A DNA stretch of 64,000 nt, taken from assembly GCF_004000925.1 (NCBI RefSeq), contig NZ_BIME01000011.1:165337-229336 (forward strand), in the 5' to 3' direction. The translations under genes were made by a program, and so were the position numbers. Numbering within the stretch: position 1 is the first letter of the stretch; each line of letters opens with the position of its first letter. Under the pieces are notes generated by a model. It was not told where the DNA came from, did no database searches, and saw only the letters and a list, made by a program, of their open reading frames with translations. This document shows positions 1-8,743 of this stretch, piece by piece. The DNA is from Paenibacillus illinoisensis NBRC 15959 (GTDB lineage: Bacteria; Bacillota; Bacilli; Paenibacillales; Paenibacillaceae).

Positions 1-2
1 CG

Positions 3-1031
3 ATTGATCAATCTCTGCTGCAGAAGGTTGGTATCACCGACGAGCATGACGGCGCTTCCGTGACCATTGACGGGATTATTACCGACGAGTCACGCATGGT
101 TATTTTTTATACGATGAAAGGCATGAAAGATCCGGAGAAGGGTGAGTATGATATCGACTTGCTTGATGGGAATGGTGACAATCTTCCTGTCGCTTTTGGC
201 TATTCTTCACCCAAACCCACTTCAGACGAAAATGTGTACGAGAATATGATTGATGTTGTCTTTACCGACGAGGCCACCCCTCCCGACGAGCTGAGTGTGG
301 TGTTCAAAACCAGAGGTAAAGCGAATCCTGGAGAATGGAAGGTCACCTTACCTGTAGACAAAAATTTAACCAAAGGCATGAAGAGAGTTCTGCCGGTGAA
401 TCAAACATTAACGGTAGATGGGCAGCGTATTGATGTTAAACAAGCTACCCTGTATCCGACTCGTCTCGTGCTTGATGTGACATTCGATCCGAAAAATACG
501 AAGAAGGTGTTCGGGCTCAGCGATCTTCAACTGGTTGATGAGCAAGGGCGTGCATGGAGAACGGACACAACAATGGGTGGCGATGACGAACGTTCCATTT
601 ACTTTGAGAGCATGTATTTCTCCATTCCAAAAAAGCTGACTTTACAAGGGGCTGGCTTAGCAGCTCTTGATAAAGAAGAACTTGAAATAAGCGTTGATCT
701 GACTACAAACAAAATAGAAGGAGGACCAAATAACTTAAAACTCCTTGGTCATAACAAGGTGAAAGAAAAAGATGTAGTGATGCATTTTTCTATTATGAAC
801 TCTAAGGAATCGTCTTATGGACTCTCATTTACTAATATTGAGGATAGTACAGGGAAAACTTTTGATATTAAAGAAGCAGGCTGGAGCCCTTCAGGTGAGC
901 ATGGAGACGGCGAAGCATGGATTACCGTCGAGAACGGTAACTCTGCCAAAGGTAAATTAACTATGGAGATATACTCTTACCCTGTGCAAATTCGCTCACC
1001 GTTCTCTCTCGAAATTCCCTTGGATAACTAA
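3..1031 (+). CDS. DUF4179/DUF5643 protein, C-terminal part
   Basis: The reading frame is open to the window edge, so the gene starts upstream and only the C-terminal ~343 residues are seen. A GTG at 60 is internal, since the residues before it (VGITDEHDGASV) continue the domain. The first part (TIDGIITDESRMVIFYTM) matches the DUF4179 pattern and the middle (DVKQATLYPTRLVLDVTFDP) the DUF5643 pattern. Such proteins in bacilli are usually membrane-anchored extracytoplasmic proteins encoded beside ECF sigma factors and proposed to act as anti-sigma factors; the TM helix and any sigma gene would lie outside the window. Function is inference from family. Confidence 0.75.
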   Translation: MDQSLLQKVGITDEHDGASVTIDGIITDESRMVIFYTMKGMKDPEKGEYDIDLLDGNGDNLPVAFGYSSPKPTSDENVYENMIDVVFTDEATPPDELSVVFKTRGKANPGEWKVTLPVDKNLTKGMKRVLPVNQTLTVDGQRIDVKQATLYPTRLVLDVTFDPKNTKKVFGLSDLQLVDEQGRAWRTDTTMGGDDERSIYFESMYFSIPKKLTLQGAGLAALDKEELEISVDLTTNKIEGGPNNLKLLGHNKVKEKDVVMHFSIMNSKESSYGLSFTNIEDSTGKTFDIKEAGWSPSGEHGDGEAWITVENGNSAKGKLTMEIYSYPVQIRSPFSLEIPLDN

Positions 1032-1124
1032 TTTTAAAATAACGGCTGGAATTAATAGGGATATTCTATATAATGGAAATCATCTATCAAAAAACAATGA
1101 TGAACAGAAACGGAGGCTTACACT

Positions 1125-2171
1125 ATGAATCCCCCTTTTTCCATCCGTTACCCCCAGCCGCTTGCTACAGGAGACACCATTGGTGTGGCCGCACCTTCCA
1201 GTGGTGTGGATGAATCCCTGCATCATTATCTGAATGAGAGCAAACACAATATGGAGCGACTTGGTTTTCACGTTCAGGAGAGTCTCTGGCTGCGGCAAAA
1301 TATCAAATGTGTAAGCTCATCCAAAGAGAACCGTGCAGAAGAGATAAACACCTTTTTCCATGATCCAGCTATCAAGGCCATCATTCCACCGTGGGGCGGA
1401 GAGTTTCTGATGGATATCCTGCCATTGCTGGATTGGGAAGCTCTGCGGTCACTACCGCCGAAATGGGTTCTGGGCTACTCGGATATCAGCACCTTTTTAT
1501 TCGCCTATACCCTGCTCACGGGAACGGCTACAGCACATGGTACCAACTATGTGGACCTCAGATCGAACAAACTTGATCCGGTGACTGCCCGCTGGATTGA
1601 TGTATTACAGACGGGTCAGGGAGGACAGATTACGCAATCTTCCTCCACTCATTATCAATCAGTCTGGATACGGGAGTCACCCGGTTTCAATCTGGACACC
1701 CCTTCTCGCTGGAAACTTCTCGGTCAACCTGATGACGCGAACGCCGCTGTTACGTTCTCGGGACGACTCCTGGGCGGCTGTATGGATACCATCACCTGCC
1801 TAATCGGCACTCCTTACGCGCCGGTTGCATCGTATCTGGACCAGTATTGCGCAGATGAAGGCACCATCTGGTATTTGGAGAGCTGCGAGATGAACGCAGG
1901 GGATATTTATCGCCATCTGTGGCAGATGAGACAGGCCGGCTGGTTTGCTGGCGTAAAGGGCTTTTTGTTCGGCAGACCAGCGGGATATTCGGATACCGGA
2001 GATTTCAATTTTACCGATGCCTTGTCCTCTGCACTCGGGGATCTGAATGTGCCTGTACTTTACGATGTGGACCTCGGTCACATTCCTCCGCAGATTACTT
2101 TTGTGAACGGAGCACTGGGCACCGTCGATTATCGGGCTGGACGCGGAGCACTTCAGATGTCATTTGTGTGA
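1125..2171 (+). CDS. LD-carboxypeptidase (peptidase S66, MccF/LdcA-like)
   Basis: 348 residues, start at ATG 1125 behind GGAGG. The N-terminal motif GDTIGVAAPSSG and the fold order are those of S66 serine peptidases. Candidate catalytic residues are Ser119 in GYSDIS (nucleophile), Glu252/Glu255 in YLESCEMN and His319 in DLGHIPP. The family cleaves the L-Lys(A2pm)-D-Ala bond of muropeptides during wall recycling, or the peptide-nucleotide bond of microcin C (MccF). The sequence alone does not separate these roles. No signal peptide is seen, so it is probably cytoplasmic. It has its own 93-nt upstream gap with a TATAAT at 1069. Confidence 0.85.
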   Translation: MNPPFSIRYPQPLATGDTIGVAAPSSGVDESLHHYLNESKHNMERLGFHVQESLWLRQNIKCVSSSKENRAEEINTFFHDPAIKAIIPPWGGEFLMDILPLLDWEALRSLPPKWVLGYSDISTFLFAYTLLTGTATAHGTNYVDLRSNKLDPVTARWIDVLQTGQGGQITQSSSTHYQSVWIRESPGFNLDTPSRWKLLGQPDDANAAVTFSGRLLGGCMDTITCLIGTPYAPVASYLDQYCADEGTIWYLESCEMNAGDIYRHLWQMRQAGWFAGVKGFLFGRPAGYSDTGDFNFTDALSSALGDLNVPVLYDVDLGHIPPQITFVNGALGTVDYRAGRGALQMSFV

Positions 2172-2235
2172 TCACCTTTTGTAGGCGGATGCATACCTTG
2201 AAGTGAGAACTTATTTCGAGGAAGGGTTGTGCACC

Positions 2236-2541
2236 ATGTCTGAATCCACATCCACGCCATCCGCACGCGTCGTCTACCAGGCTAAACAACCGATGCTCCA
2301 ATCCGTGCAAAGTGTGCGGAATATGCTTCATCATACAGCCCGGCAGTATGTGGGCCAGAAAGTACAGGTCCAAAATATCGATGGTCAGGTATGGGAAGGC
2401 GTCATCATCAGTGCTGATCGGGGAATTCTGTATCTCCAGGTTACACCAATGCATGGATACCCGGAGCCGCGCGCACTGTTTGGACCAACCATCCTGCCAC
2501 TCGTGCTGTATGAGCTGCTGGTTATCACCCTGTTAATGTAG
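2236..2541 (+). CDS. small protein with Sm-like sequence pattern
   Basis: The start is set at ATG 2236 because CGAGGAAGGG at 2217-2226 is placed correctly for it; the in-frame ATG at 2203 lacks a site. 101 residues. Residues ~39-70 (VGQKVQVQNIDGQVWEGVI...GILYLQV) have the alternating beta-strand pattern of Sm/LSm or Hfq-like barrels, followed by a short hydrophobic C-terminus (TILPLVLYELLVITLLM) that may be a membrane tail. I do not recognise a named family. It lies between the S66 peptidase and a terminator. Confidence 0.6.
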   Translation: MSESTSTPSARVVYQAKQPMLQSVQSVRNMLHHTARQYVGQKVQVQNIDGQVWEGVIISADRGILYLQVTPMHGYPEPRALFGPTILPLVLYELLVITLLM

Positions 2542-2572
2542 TCCCAACAATGTGCAATAACGCAATATTCAA

Positions 2573-2619
2573 AAGGCTTCGCTCCTGTAACCTCCGGGGA
2601 TCAGGGACGCAGCCTTTTT
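2573..2619 (+). terminator. Rho-independent terminator
   Basis: Stem AAGGCTTCGCTCCTG / CAGGGACGCAGCCTT with a GC-rich loop and a following T run ends the peptidase/small-protein unit. Confidence 0.75.
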
Positions 2620-2768
2620 GGTGCTGCTGCAGACTATTGAGCGGATATATTAAAAATGTGTGTATGACTTTATCGCTCGTGCGGTATGTTTCCGTGTTAA
2701 CGTGTGAAATATGATACAATGGTGTCGGCCCCAGGCCTTATCTCATAAGAAACGGAGCATGATCCCGC

Positions 2769-3581
2769 TTGGAATACAACTCTCTTGATCCCCTTCCCAC
2801 GGTCCAGACCGAGAAGGAGATTCCGGAAAAGAATACGACTGAACAGTCCCGCGTGATTGCCATCTGCTTGTTGGCAGGCAAAATCATGCTGCAAAGCGGG
2901 GGCGAAACCTACCGTGTGGAAGATACGATGAAACGGATGGCTGCCGCCCTGGGACTCCCTCATTCACATAGCTATGTTGTACCGACAGGTATCTTTTTCT
3001 CGGTGGATGCTACCGAACCAGCCAAGCTGATTCGGATCTCCGAGCGAACCACAGATCTGGATAAGGTGTCCGAAGTGAACGCCGTCTCCCGCCGCATAGG
3101 CCAAGGGGAACTCTCCGTTCAGGAAGCCCATGATCTGCTGCTGCAGATTGAAGGTAAACCATCTTCCTATTCTGCACGGGTCAAACTGCTTGCCGCGGCA
3201 CTATCGAGCGGTTGTTTTACCATCATGTTCGGCGGAGGCTGGGATGACTTCCTGCCTGCCGTGATCTGCGGAGGAATCGGTTATGCCGCAGTTATTGTTT
3301 TTCACCGGCTGGTGCTGGTCAAGTTTTTCGCAGAGCTCAGCGCTTCTTTTGTTATCGGCTTGCTCGCCTTCTTACTTGTTGCTATCGGAACTGGACATGA
3401 ACGCGACAAAATCATTATTGGATCGGTCATGCCGCTCGTACCCGGACTCCTGATTACCAATGCGGTGCGTGATTTGATGGCTGGACATCTGGTGTCCGGG
3501 TTATCCAAGGGAGCTGAGGCGTTCCTGACGGCGTTTGCCATTGGTACAGGCATTGCGGTTGTATTTTCACTTTTTACGTAA
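2769..3581 (+). CDS. threonine/serine exporter family protein, N-terminal half (ThrE-like, DUF1212)
   Basis: 270 residues. TTG at 2769 is preceded by ACGGAG; the first in-frame ATG would delete part of the conserved N-terminus. The motif GGETYRVEDTM and the soluble N-terminal ~130 residues followed by about five hydrophobic helices (from LLAAALSSGCFTIMFGG) are those of the PF06738 half of ThrE. Together with the next gene it would form a split amino acid exporter in the membrane. A 9-codon reading frame starts at ATG 2759 and overlaps this start, and could modulate its translation. Confidence 0.8.
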   Translation: MEYNSLDPLPTVQTEKEIPEKNTTEQSRVIAICLLAGKIMLQSGGETYRVEDTMKRMAAALGLPHSHSYVVPTGIFFSVDATEPAKLIRISERTTDLDKVSEVNAVSRRIGQGELSVQEAHDLLLQIEGKPSSYSARVKLLAAALSSGCFTIMFGGGWDDFLPAVICGGIGYAAVIVFHRLVLVKFFAELSASFVIGLLAFLLVAIGTGHERDKIIIGSVMPLVPGLLITNAVRDLMAGHLVSGLSKGAEAFLTAFAIGTGIAVVFSLFT

Positions 3582-3599
3582 GACGGAGGTATGCAGGTT

Positions 3600-4049
3600 A
3601 TGCTTCATTTTATAGAACAAGCCCTGACCAGCTTTGTCGCTTCGGCTGCGTTTGGCATCATATTCAATGCTCCACGCCGCATGCTGCTTCATGGCGGCTT
3701 CGTCGGCATGATCGGCTGGATTATCTATGTCGTGCTGGAATATGCAGCAGATGCCGTTCCTGCCACACTTGCAGCAACCATCGCAGTTGGTGTGATCAGC
3801 CAAATGTTCTCCCGTCTGTTCCGGGCGCCGGTCATTATCTTCAGCGTCGCGGGTATCATTCCACTCGTCCCTGGTGGTCTCGCGTATAACGCCATGCGCA
3901 GTTTTGTACAGAATGACTACAGTGCGGCCATCGAGATGGCTGCCAAAGCACTAATGTTATCCGGAGCCATCGCTGTAGGACTTGTCCTCTCTGAAGTTCT
4001 CAACCAGATGATACGCCGGCTGCCTGGCGTTCTAAGGGCCAAGTCCTAA
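3600..4049 (+). CDS. threonine/serine exporter family protein, C-terminal half (ThrE_2, DUF3815)
   Basis: 149 residues. ATG 3600 is preferred to ATG 3591 because GGAGGT (3585-3590) abuts the latter and is 9 nt from the former. Four to five hydrophobic helices and the motif PLVPGGLAYNAMRSF are typical of PF12821. It follows its partner by 18 nt, so the two are co-transcribed, and a terminator follows at 4096. Confidence 0.82.
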   Translation: MLHFIEQALTSFVASAAFGIIFNAPRRMLLHGGFVGMIGWIIYVVLEYAADAVPATLAATIAVGVISQMFSRLFRAPVIIFSVAGIIPLVPGGLAYNAMRSFVQNDYSAAIEMAAKALMLSGAIAVGLVLSEVLNQMIRRLPGVLRAKS

Positions 4050-4095
4050 TCGGTTCTGGAATAACATATCGACTTATACATCTAATGGTCATAGA

Positions 4096-4143
4096 AAAGG
4101 CCCGCTGCATCAGGATTCAACCTGATTGTAACGGGCCTTTTTT
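4096..4143 (+). terminator. Rho-independent terminator of thrE-like pair
   Basis: AAAGGCCCG ... ATCAGG/CCTGAT ... CGGGCCTTTTTT forms an interrupted long stem with T run. Confidence 0.8.
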
Positions 4144-4186
4144 AACATGTAATTTTTTTTTGGGGGGATCGCTTGGTAAGAATAGA

Positions 4187-4732
4187 TTACTTTACGAATG
4201 TGTTTTTCACCCGGACCGACTTCAGAAAATATGGAATGAAGATACAGCATGTCAGTATCGATCTGATGGTTAAATTCCGTGCGGGAGTTGTATCGAACGC
4301 GTTCAGCGCTCCTGGAATCTCAGTCTGACCAATCATGATCCATGTCCCAATGGCAGCTAGCACGTTAGCCAAGTACAGCATGATCATCATGCGTGGAAAC
4401 TGCCTTTTTTTCATATACAACAGAACCAAATTCACAATAACGATAATCAGAAGAATGACGTTACTTATCGCTCCGTACCATAATAACGGGTTCATGACAC
4501 GATAGTACAGGTCCAGATCCGCTTCACTGAACATTCCCCGACTGGCTGGATTCATGATAACAGAAACCTGGGACAGATCCACAACCAGTAACAGCAGCGA
4601 AGCAATTAAACTAATTTGGATTAGAATAAGCCAGCCACCCAATCCGGATATTCCAGGCAGCTCCACCCTTGTCCCGGGTTCAGAAAATAACGATCTTGTG
4701 TCAACCTCGGTGATACGTTCTTGATCTCCCAT
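4187..4732 (-). CDS. DUF2569-like membrane protein
   Basis: ATG 4732 follows GGAGGGAGG, so the 11 codons upstream of it are not used. 181 residues with four hydrophobic segments (near GLGGWLILIQISLIASLLLL, AISNVILLIIVIVNLVLLY, MMIMLYLANVLAAIGTWIM and the C-terminal SILTCCIFIPYFLKSVRVKNTF). The GLGGWLILIQI start and YFLKSVRVKNTF ending are typical of DUF2569/YdcF-neighbour membrane proteins. Function unknown. Confidence 0.65.
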   Translation of the reverse strand: MGDQERITEVDTRSLFSEPGTRVELPGISGLGGWLILIQISLIASLLLLVVDLSQVSVIMNPASRGMFSEADLDLYYRVMNPLLWYGAISNVILLIIVIVNLVLLYMKKRQFPRMMIMLYLANVLAAIGTWIMIGQTEIPGALNAFDTTPARNLTIRSILTCCIFIPYFLKSVRVKNTFVK

Positions 4733-4835
4733 CTCATCCTCCCTCCAAACTGTTAAAACGTACATTATACCTCATGATCCATATTTTGTGTTGTAAATCA
4801 GGAAATAAAATCCAACAGGTTGGATCCATTCAGCT

Positions 4836-6698
4836 CTACCGTCCTGCACGGTTCATTACTGATGCAAACAAATCTGCCGCTGCACCACTTCCCGAACGCA
4901 TGTAATGTTTTGCATCGGTGTGGTCAAATCCCATCCAGACAGCTGCAGTCCACTTGCTCGTGTAACCGACGAACCACAGATCCCGATTACCCTCCCTGCC
5001 GATTCCAGGAACTGCTGCCTGTGTCGTTCCCGTCTTCCCCGCCACCTTATACCGGCTCAGCTGGGCCCGGCTGCCGGTTCCCTGGCTAACCACATTTTGC
5101 AGCATCATGGTCATTGTATTAGCCGTAGTGGACGTGATCACCTGCTTGTTCTCGGGTCGATACGCGTAAATGATTCGTCCATTCGTGTCCCTAATCTCTC
5201 GAATTAGATGTGCTGTATTGAATCTGCCATCATTCGCAAACACGGAATAGGCCTGGGCCATTTTCAGCGGCGATACTCCTTTATGTACACCTCCCAGCGC
5301 AATGGAGAGGTTCAAATCTTCCTGATCCAGTTCAATCCCCAGTCGGCTTGCAAACTCATGTGCCTGCTTCAGCCCCGTCTGATTCAGAAGCCATACCGCT
5401 GGTGCATTAATGGATTTCTGGAGTGCAAATGACATCGTGACAGAACCTCTATACTGTCCTCCCAGATTGCTTGGCCGATAACTGCCATACGATGTGTGTT
5501 TGTCAGGCAGCATGCTCTCCGGCTTAAAATGACCCGATTCCAGAGCTGGACCGTACGCAATAATCGGCTTAAATGCCGAACCAGGCTGCCTTGCGTCGGT
5601 GATTGCCCGGTTCATGCCACCTGTCACCGGATTTCGTCCACCCATCATCGCTTTCACTTCACCATTATGCTGATCAACTATAACCATACTTGCCTGTACC
5701 TGTTCATCTTCCCGATCATCGTTAAAATGTGAGGGGTCACGGAATGCTTCCTCCATGGCAAGCTGCGCCTGGCTGTCGAGTCCGGTGTGAATGGTCCATC
5801 CTTCAGATTGAATATCTGTTTCTCGCCTGCCCGTGAGACGAGCAGCTTCCTGCATCACTGTATCCACCGCAGATATATAATCCGGCATAGGTTGATCTGC
5901 TGCAGCTGACACAGATGCTGCTTCGGGCGGTGTATAGTCCACGCGGCGCGCTTCCTGCATTTGTTCTTGGGTAATCAGCCCCTGTTCGTACATGAGAGTA
6001 AGGATAACGGAACGTCTGTGCTTGGATCGCTCATCATCATCCACCGGATTATAGATGGAAGGCCCCTTGGGAATACCCGCCAGCGTAGCGATCTGCCATA
6101 GCTCAAGCTGATGCAGGTCTTCATGGCCGAAGTAACGCCTTGCGGCGGCCTTTACTCCATACTGCTGGCGCCCCATATAAATATGATTCAGATACATTTC
6201 CAGCAGTTCATCCTTGTTAAATCTCTTCTCCAGCGAAATGGCTATCGACATTTCGTTCACTTTCCGCACGAGCGTTTTCTCTCCGTTCAAGTACAGATTT
6301 CTGGCCAACTGCTGCGTAATGGAGCTGCCTCCCTGACTCCAATCCATGTGTACGACATCCTGTACAATAGCCCGGCTTATACCGATATAATCGATCCCTT
6401 CATGCTGATAAAAACGGCGGTCTTCCGTAGCCAAAAATGCCTGTATTAACAGCTCCGGCATTTCTTCGAGATCCGCATATTCTGCAAATCCGCTCGACTG
6501 CGTACGGAATCTGGCAATTACAGCTCCAGTCGAGTCAGTAATAACGGTCGAAGAGGCTTTGGCTGTGGCCTCCGGATGATTACGCACCATAGCCTCACCG
6601 TATAGAGCCATATAGAGACAACCCATTAGTAACAAAACAACAACGACTACTGCTGCATCAAAAATATAATAAATTCCCTTCTTTATCTTCTTTCTCAA
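4836..6698 (-). CDS. class A penicillin-binding protein (transglycosylase/transpeptidase)
   Basis: 620 residues, polymerises and cross-links peptidoglycan at the outer face of the membrane. One TM helix at ~10-33; GT51 domain ~60-235 with catalytic Glu92 (TEDRRFYQHEG), GGSSITQQLARNLYL and NHIYMG; transpeptidase domain with S374-x-x-K377 (PGSAFKPI), S429-I-N431 and K555-T-G-T. All key residues are present, so it should be active. It is shorter than PBP1 because it lacks the long C-terminal tail. Its start overlaps the stop of the kinase-like gene by 4 nt (ATGA), so the two are translationally coupled and probably under the adjacent two-component system. Confidence 0.92.
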   Translation of the reverse strand: MRKKIKKGIYYIFDAAVVVVVLLLMGCLYMALYGEAMVRNHPEATAKASSTVITDSTGAVIARFRTQSSGFAEYADLEEMPELLIQAFLATEDRRFYQHEGIDYIGISRAIVQDVVHMDWSQGGSSITQQLARNLYLNGEKTLVRKVNEMSIAISLEKRFNKDELLEMYLNHIYMGRQQYGVKAAARRYFGHEDLHQLELWQIATLAGIPKGPSIYNPVDDDERSKHRRSVILTLMYEQGLITQEQMQEARRVDYTPPEAASVSAAADQPMPDYISAVDTVMQEAARLTGRRETDIQSEGWTIHTGLDSQAQLAMEEAFRDPSHFNDDREDEQVQASMVIVDQHNGEVKAMMGGRNPVTGGMNRAITDARQPGSAFKPIIAYGPALESGHFKPESMLPDKHTSYGSYRPSNLGGQYRGSVTMSFALQKSINAPAVWLLNQTGLKQAHEFASRLGIELDQEDLNLSIALGGVHKGVSPLKMAQAYSVFANDGRFNTAHLIREIRDTNGRIIYAYRPENKQVITSTTANTMTMMLQNVVSQGTGSRAQLSRYKVAGKTGTTQAAVPGIGREGNRDLWFVGYTSKWTAAVWMGFDHTDAKHYMRSGSGAAADLFASVMNRAGR

Positions 6699-7417
6699 TA
6701 TCCCTGCTCCTTGCCTTCCTGTTCTTCCGGGAAGGCATGTTCACGCGCATCCAGGTGAACGGACTCAAGCGCATGCTGTAACAGTAATGTCTGTTCATAG
6801 GCAAGCCTAACCCAATGCTCTATCTCGGCTTCGTCTCGGCAGTGTCCTTTCATTATTTCCTCCAGAGCAGAACGAACACCATACAGCGTCAGTTTAATCG
6901 GCAAATCGGATTGCGCCGAACCTCGCTGCACTTCATCTCTTTTCATCCTTTCATAAGCATGATTATCGAGACCTGGAGTATATTCAGTCATTGAAGCGAA
7001 ACCTTCACGTCCACTCAACTTCCCCTTGTGCATGCGGAGCGCGATCTCATTCAGGTTGGCTGCGATCTGCCGGAGCTCACCTCTATTCAACACCTCAATC
7101 GGGGCAGGGATCTGCCCTGCAGCCATCTCCTGTGTTCCCAAGGTAATCCGGTTCATATCGTCTGAAATTTTCTGGGATCGAATCCAAAAGAACAGAGCAA
7201 ATAAGGCTCCTCCGATGAATATCAAGAAGGGCCTTGTTCCGACATGATTGATTCCCCAGTGGACCATACGAGTGAACCCTGTCGCCTCAGACAAGATGTG
7301 ATGATAAGCGAAACGTGACATGTGATAAACGACAAACAGGAGCACGGCGCTAAGCAGCGCACTTGCTCCACAGATGTATATGTATCTTAATCTGACTGTA
7401 CGTAATGAACCTCTCAT
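6695..7417 (-). CDS. kinase-dead VanS-like membrane protein (HAMP plus degenerate DHp)
   Basis: 240 residues. It repeats the layout of the downstream-numbered sensor kinase: TM helix, short extracytoplasmic loop, TM with the shared pattern WxINHVGxxP, HAMP-like linker, then a helix pair that aligns with the kinase DHp domain (RDEAEIEHWVRLAYEQTLLL against QDEIEMRYYVSIAYEKSLTL). The phospho-acceptor histidine of the H-box is absent (position occupied by Leu in my alignment) and the ATP-binding domain is missing. The gene ends right after DHp and is coupled to the PBP. Likely a heterodimerising modulator of the kinase or a regulator of the PBP; this is inference. Confidence 0.7.
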   Translation of the reverse strand: MRGSLRTVRLRYIYICGASALLSAVLLFVVYHMSRFAYHHILSEATGFTRMVHWGINHVGTRPFLIFIGGALFALFFWIRSQKISDDMNRITLGTQEMAAGQIPAPIEVLNRGELRQIAANLNEIALRMHKGKLSGREGFASMTEYTPGLDNHAYERMKRDEVQRGSAQSDLPIKLTLYGVRSALEEIMKGHCRDEAEIEHWVRLAYEQTLLLQHALESVHLDAREHAFPEEQEGKEQGY

Positions 7418-7500
7418 ATTCAGTCTCCTCCTCCATTTAAGCTGATCCCTGTGGATTGAGGTTAAGCTTACCGAATACTTCTTAATAAGGAAGTGGTTAA

Positions 7501-7520
7501 CTTCTTATCATTTTCTTAAG
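7501..7520 (-). promoter_or_regulatory. candidate response-regulator direct repeat
   Basis: On the minus strand, TAAGAA occurs twice with an 11-nt period, upstream of a possible -35 (TTAACC) and -10 (TATTCG) for the kinase-like/PBP unit. Two half-sites one helical turn apart are what OmpR/VanR-type regulators bind. Another TTAAGAA lies nearby (~7480). Confidence 0.4.
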
Positions 7521-7534
7521 ATAGGCTGCTTCTG

Positions 7535-8677
7535 TTACCTTCCCTGTTCCTCTGAATCATGATGAACAGAGGCAGGAGCCAGCGGGAAGCGGGTCACAAA
7601 ATCGGTTCTGCCATTCTCACTGAATGCGGCGATATGGCCATGATGCAGCTCAATCATGGCTTTGGCAATAGCGAGGCCAAGCCCCGTGCCTCCCGTTTCG
7701 CGCGAGCGGGATTTGTCGACCCGGTAGAACCTTTCGAATAAATGAGGCAGATCCTGAGCCGGGATAGATTCTCCATAATTACTGATACGGACCACTGCTT
7801 CTCCCTCATCAAGGGATAATGCAATTTCAACAACTTTCCCTTGTGCTCCATACCGGATTGCATTGCTGAACAAATTCTCGTAGGCCCGGACAAGCTCTCC
7901 CGGAGCTGCCATAATCCACAGCGGCTCCTGACCGCCAGTGATCTTGTACGTCATGCCTGCCTCTTCCAGCATGGGAGCAAACTCCTCAGCCAGCTGCATC
8001 AGGAACGGATTCAGATTAAGCGGTGTCAGAGACAAGGGAAGGCTTCCACCGCTAACACGTGTATACTCGAATAAATCATCAATCAATTTCCTTAAGGTTA
8101 AGGATTTCTCATATGCAATGCTGACATAATAACGCATTTCAATCTCGTCCTGGTACCGATCCTTCTCGATGTACTCCAGGAAACCAAGAATGGAGGTCAG
8201 CGGCGTTCTAAGATCATGAGAGATACCCGTAATCAGGTCATTCTTAGCAGCTACCGCACTTCGCTCTTCCTGCAGCGATTGCTGCAATTGCTCGGCCATC
8301 TGATTGATGCTGGCAGCAACCACGCCGAATTCGTCCGATGTCTTCACCTCGATCCGGTGTGACAGCTCCCCTTTGGCCACCTCCTGGATGCCGTCAGTAA
8401 TTTCATCCAGAACCAGCATCACCCTGCGCGTGAACAGGAAAAAGAACAGTACAAAAGCTAGCACGCCGATCATAATCATCAGCGGAACAGAACCAACATG
8501 GTTAATCAGCCAGCGGATTCCTCTGGCTGGAATGGAGTAATCGGGATATACCTGAGCTGCCAGAATCGATTGCACAACCTTGCTGCCTCCATACAGAATA
8601 GCTGCCGTCAAAATCCCGCTCAGCATAAAGGCATAGATAAACTTCCACCGAACCGTATTAATCAATTTTGAATTCAT
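7535..8677 (-). CDS. VanS-like sensor histidine kinase
   Basis: 380 residues. Two TM helices (~13-35 and ~63-83) flank a short external loop, so it probably senses a signal at or in the membrane. HAMP ~85-135; H-box GISHDLRTPLTS with His154; N-box NLFSNAIRYG; G-boxes in GGTGLGLAIAKAM. This is the phosphate donor for the OmpR-type regulator encoded 66 nt upstream in the same direction. No vanH/vanA/vanX-like gene is nearby, so the similarity to VanS does not imply glycopeptide resistance; the neighbouring PBP points to cell-wall homeostasis. Confidence 0.9.
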   Translation of the reverse strand: MNSKLINTVRWKFIYAFMLSGILTAAILYGGSKVVQSILAAQVYPDYSIPARGIRWLINHVGSVPLMIMIGVLAFVLFFFLFTRRVMLVLDEITDGIQEVAKGELSHRIEVKTSDEFGVVAASINQMAEQLQQSLQEERSAVAAKNDLITGISHDLRTPLTSILGFLEYIEKDRYQDEIEMRYYVSIAYEKSLTLRKLIDDLFEYTRVSGGSLPLSLTPLNLNPFLMQLAEEFAPMLEEAGMTYKITGGQEPLWIMAAPGELVRAYENLFSNAIRYGAQGKVVEIALSLDEGEAVVRISNYGESIPAQDLPHLFERFYRVDKSRSRETGGTGLGLAIAKAMIELHHGHIAAFSENGRTDFVTRFPLAPASVHHDSEEQGR

Positions 8678-8743
8678 TTACAAGACTCCCTGCTCATGTG
8701 CTTCAACTGCCATGCAACGTAGCGATATAATCGAGCATTCGTG

